Origin: Actinomycetes bacterium
Lineage (GTDB): Bacteria > Actinomycetota > Acidimicrobiia > Acidimicrobiales > Acidimicrobiaceae
Assembly: GCA_021785315.1 (NCBI GenBank)
Contig: JAJYFX010000146.1
Location: 1-5,661 of the forward strand
Length of the DNA: 5,661 nucleotides
Direction of reading: 5' to 3'
In this document: piece after piece, positions 5,640 to 5,661 of the stretch
Numbering within the stretch: the stretch's first letter is position 1
How the letters are laid out: the number at the start of each line of letters is the position of its first letter
The notes under the pieces: generated by a model
Database searches by the model: none
What the model was told of the DNA's origin: nothing
What the model saw: the letters and a program-made list of their open reading frames with translations, nothing else
Made by a program: the position numbers and the translations under genes

Positions 5640-5661
5640 CTAGGGGCCTACCTGGACGTCA
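5640..5661 (-). CDS. rpsJ: Probable last codons of 30S ribosomal protein S10 (cut by window edge)
   Basis: Only seven codons at most are visible. In one minus-strand frame the right edge reads D-V-Q-V-G-P followed by TAG at 5640-5642. This resembles the usual S10 C-terminus (for example SVDVNIQ in mycobacteria, GVDIEIK elsewhere), and rpsJ is the gene expected directly before rplC. The call rests on position and on a six-residue match, which is weak evidence by itself. Confidence 0.5.

Overview
The whole window is part of one ribosomal protein operon, read on the minus strand. It is the S10 operon in its usual bacterial order running into the start of the spc operon. From right to left in window coordinates (5' to 3' on the minus strand) it holds the probable last codons of rpsJ (S10), then rplC (L3), rplD (L4), rplW (L23), rplB (L2), rpsS (S19), rplV (L22), rpsC (S3), rplP (L16), rpmC (L29), rpsQ (S17) and the first 54 codons of rplN (L14), which is cut by the left edge. 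Nine genes are complete and clearly recognisable by protein sequence; S17 is also complete but has two possible starts.

The organism is a bacterium. The protein sequences look actinobacterial: L3 carries GSIGACATP where E. coli has GSIGQNQTP, and S19 and L2 have actinobacterial-type sequences. The start of L2 ([10 protein letters not shown]) and the moderate GC content make the class Acidimicrobiia or a related uncultured lineage my best guess. This is recalled family resemblance and not a search result.

The genes are packed very tightly. Junctions are 1- or 4-base start/stop overlaps (TAATG, ATGA, GTGA) or gaps of 2 to 14 bases. Most Shine-Dalgarno sequences lie inside the final codons of the gene upstream, so translational coupling along the mRNA is likely. 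The exception is the spacer of about 108 bases between the putative rpsJ stop and rplC, which contains a GC-rich hairpin and a good ribosome binding site for rplC.

The products assemble into both subunits. L3, L4, L22, L23 and L29 lie largely in 23S rRNA domains and around the exit tunnel, L2 and L16 are near the peptidyl transferase and tRNA sites, L14 is at the subunit interface, and S3, S10, S17 and S19 belong to the small subunit. The least ordinary features are C-terminal extensions on three proteins (L4, L22 and S3), two of them strongly acidic, and the structured rpsJ-rplC spacer. I see no mobile element, CRISPR array, RNA gene or unknown accessory system, and I do not think the window hides one. 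It is a housekeeping locus with some lineage-specific decoration.
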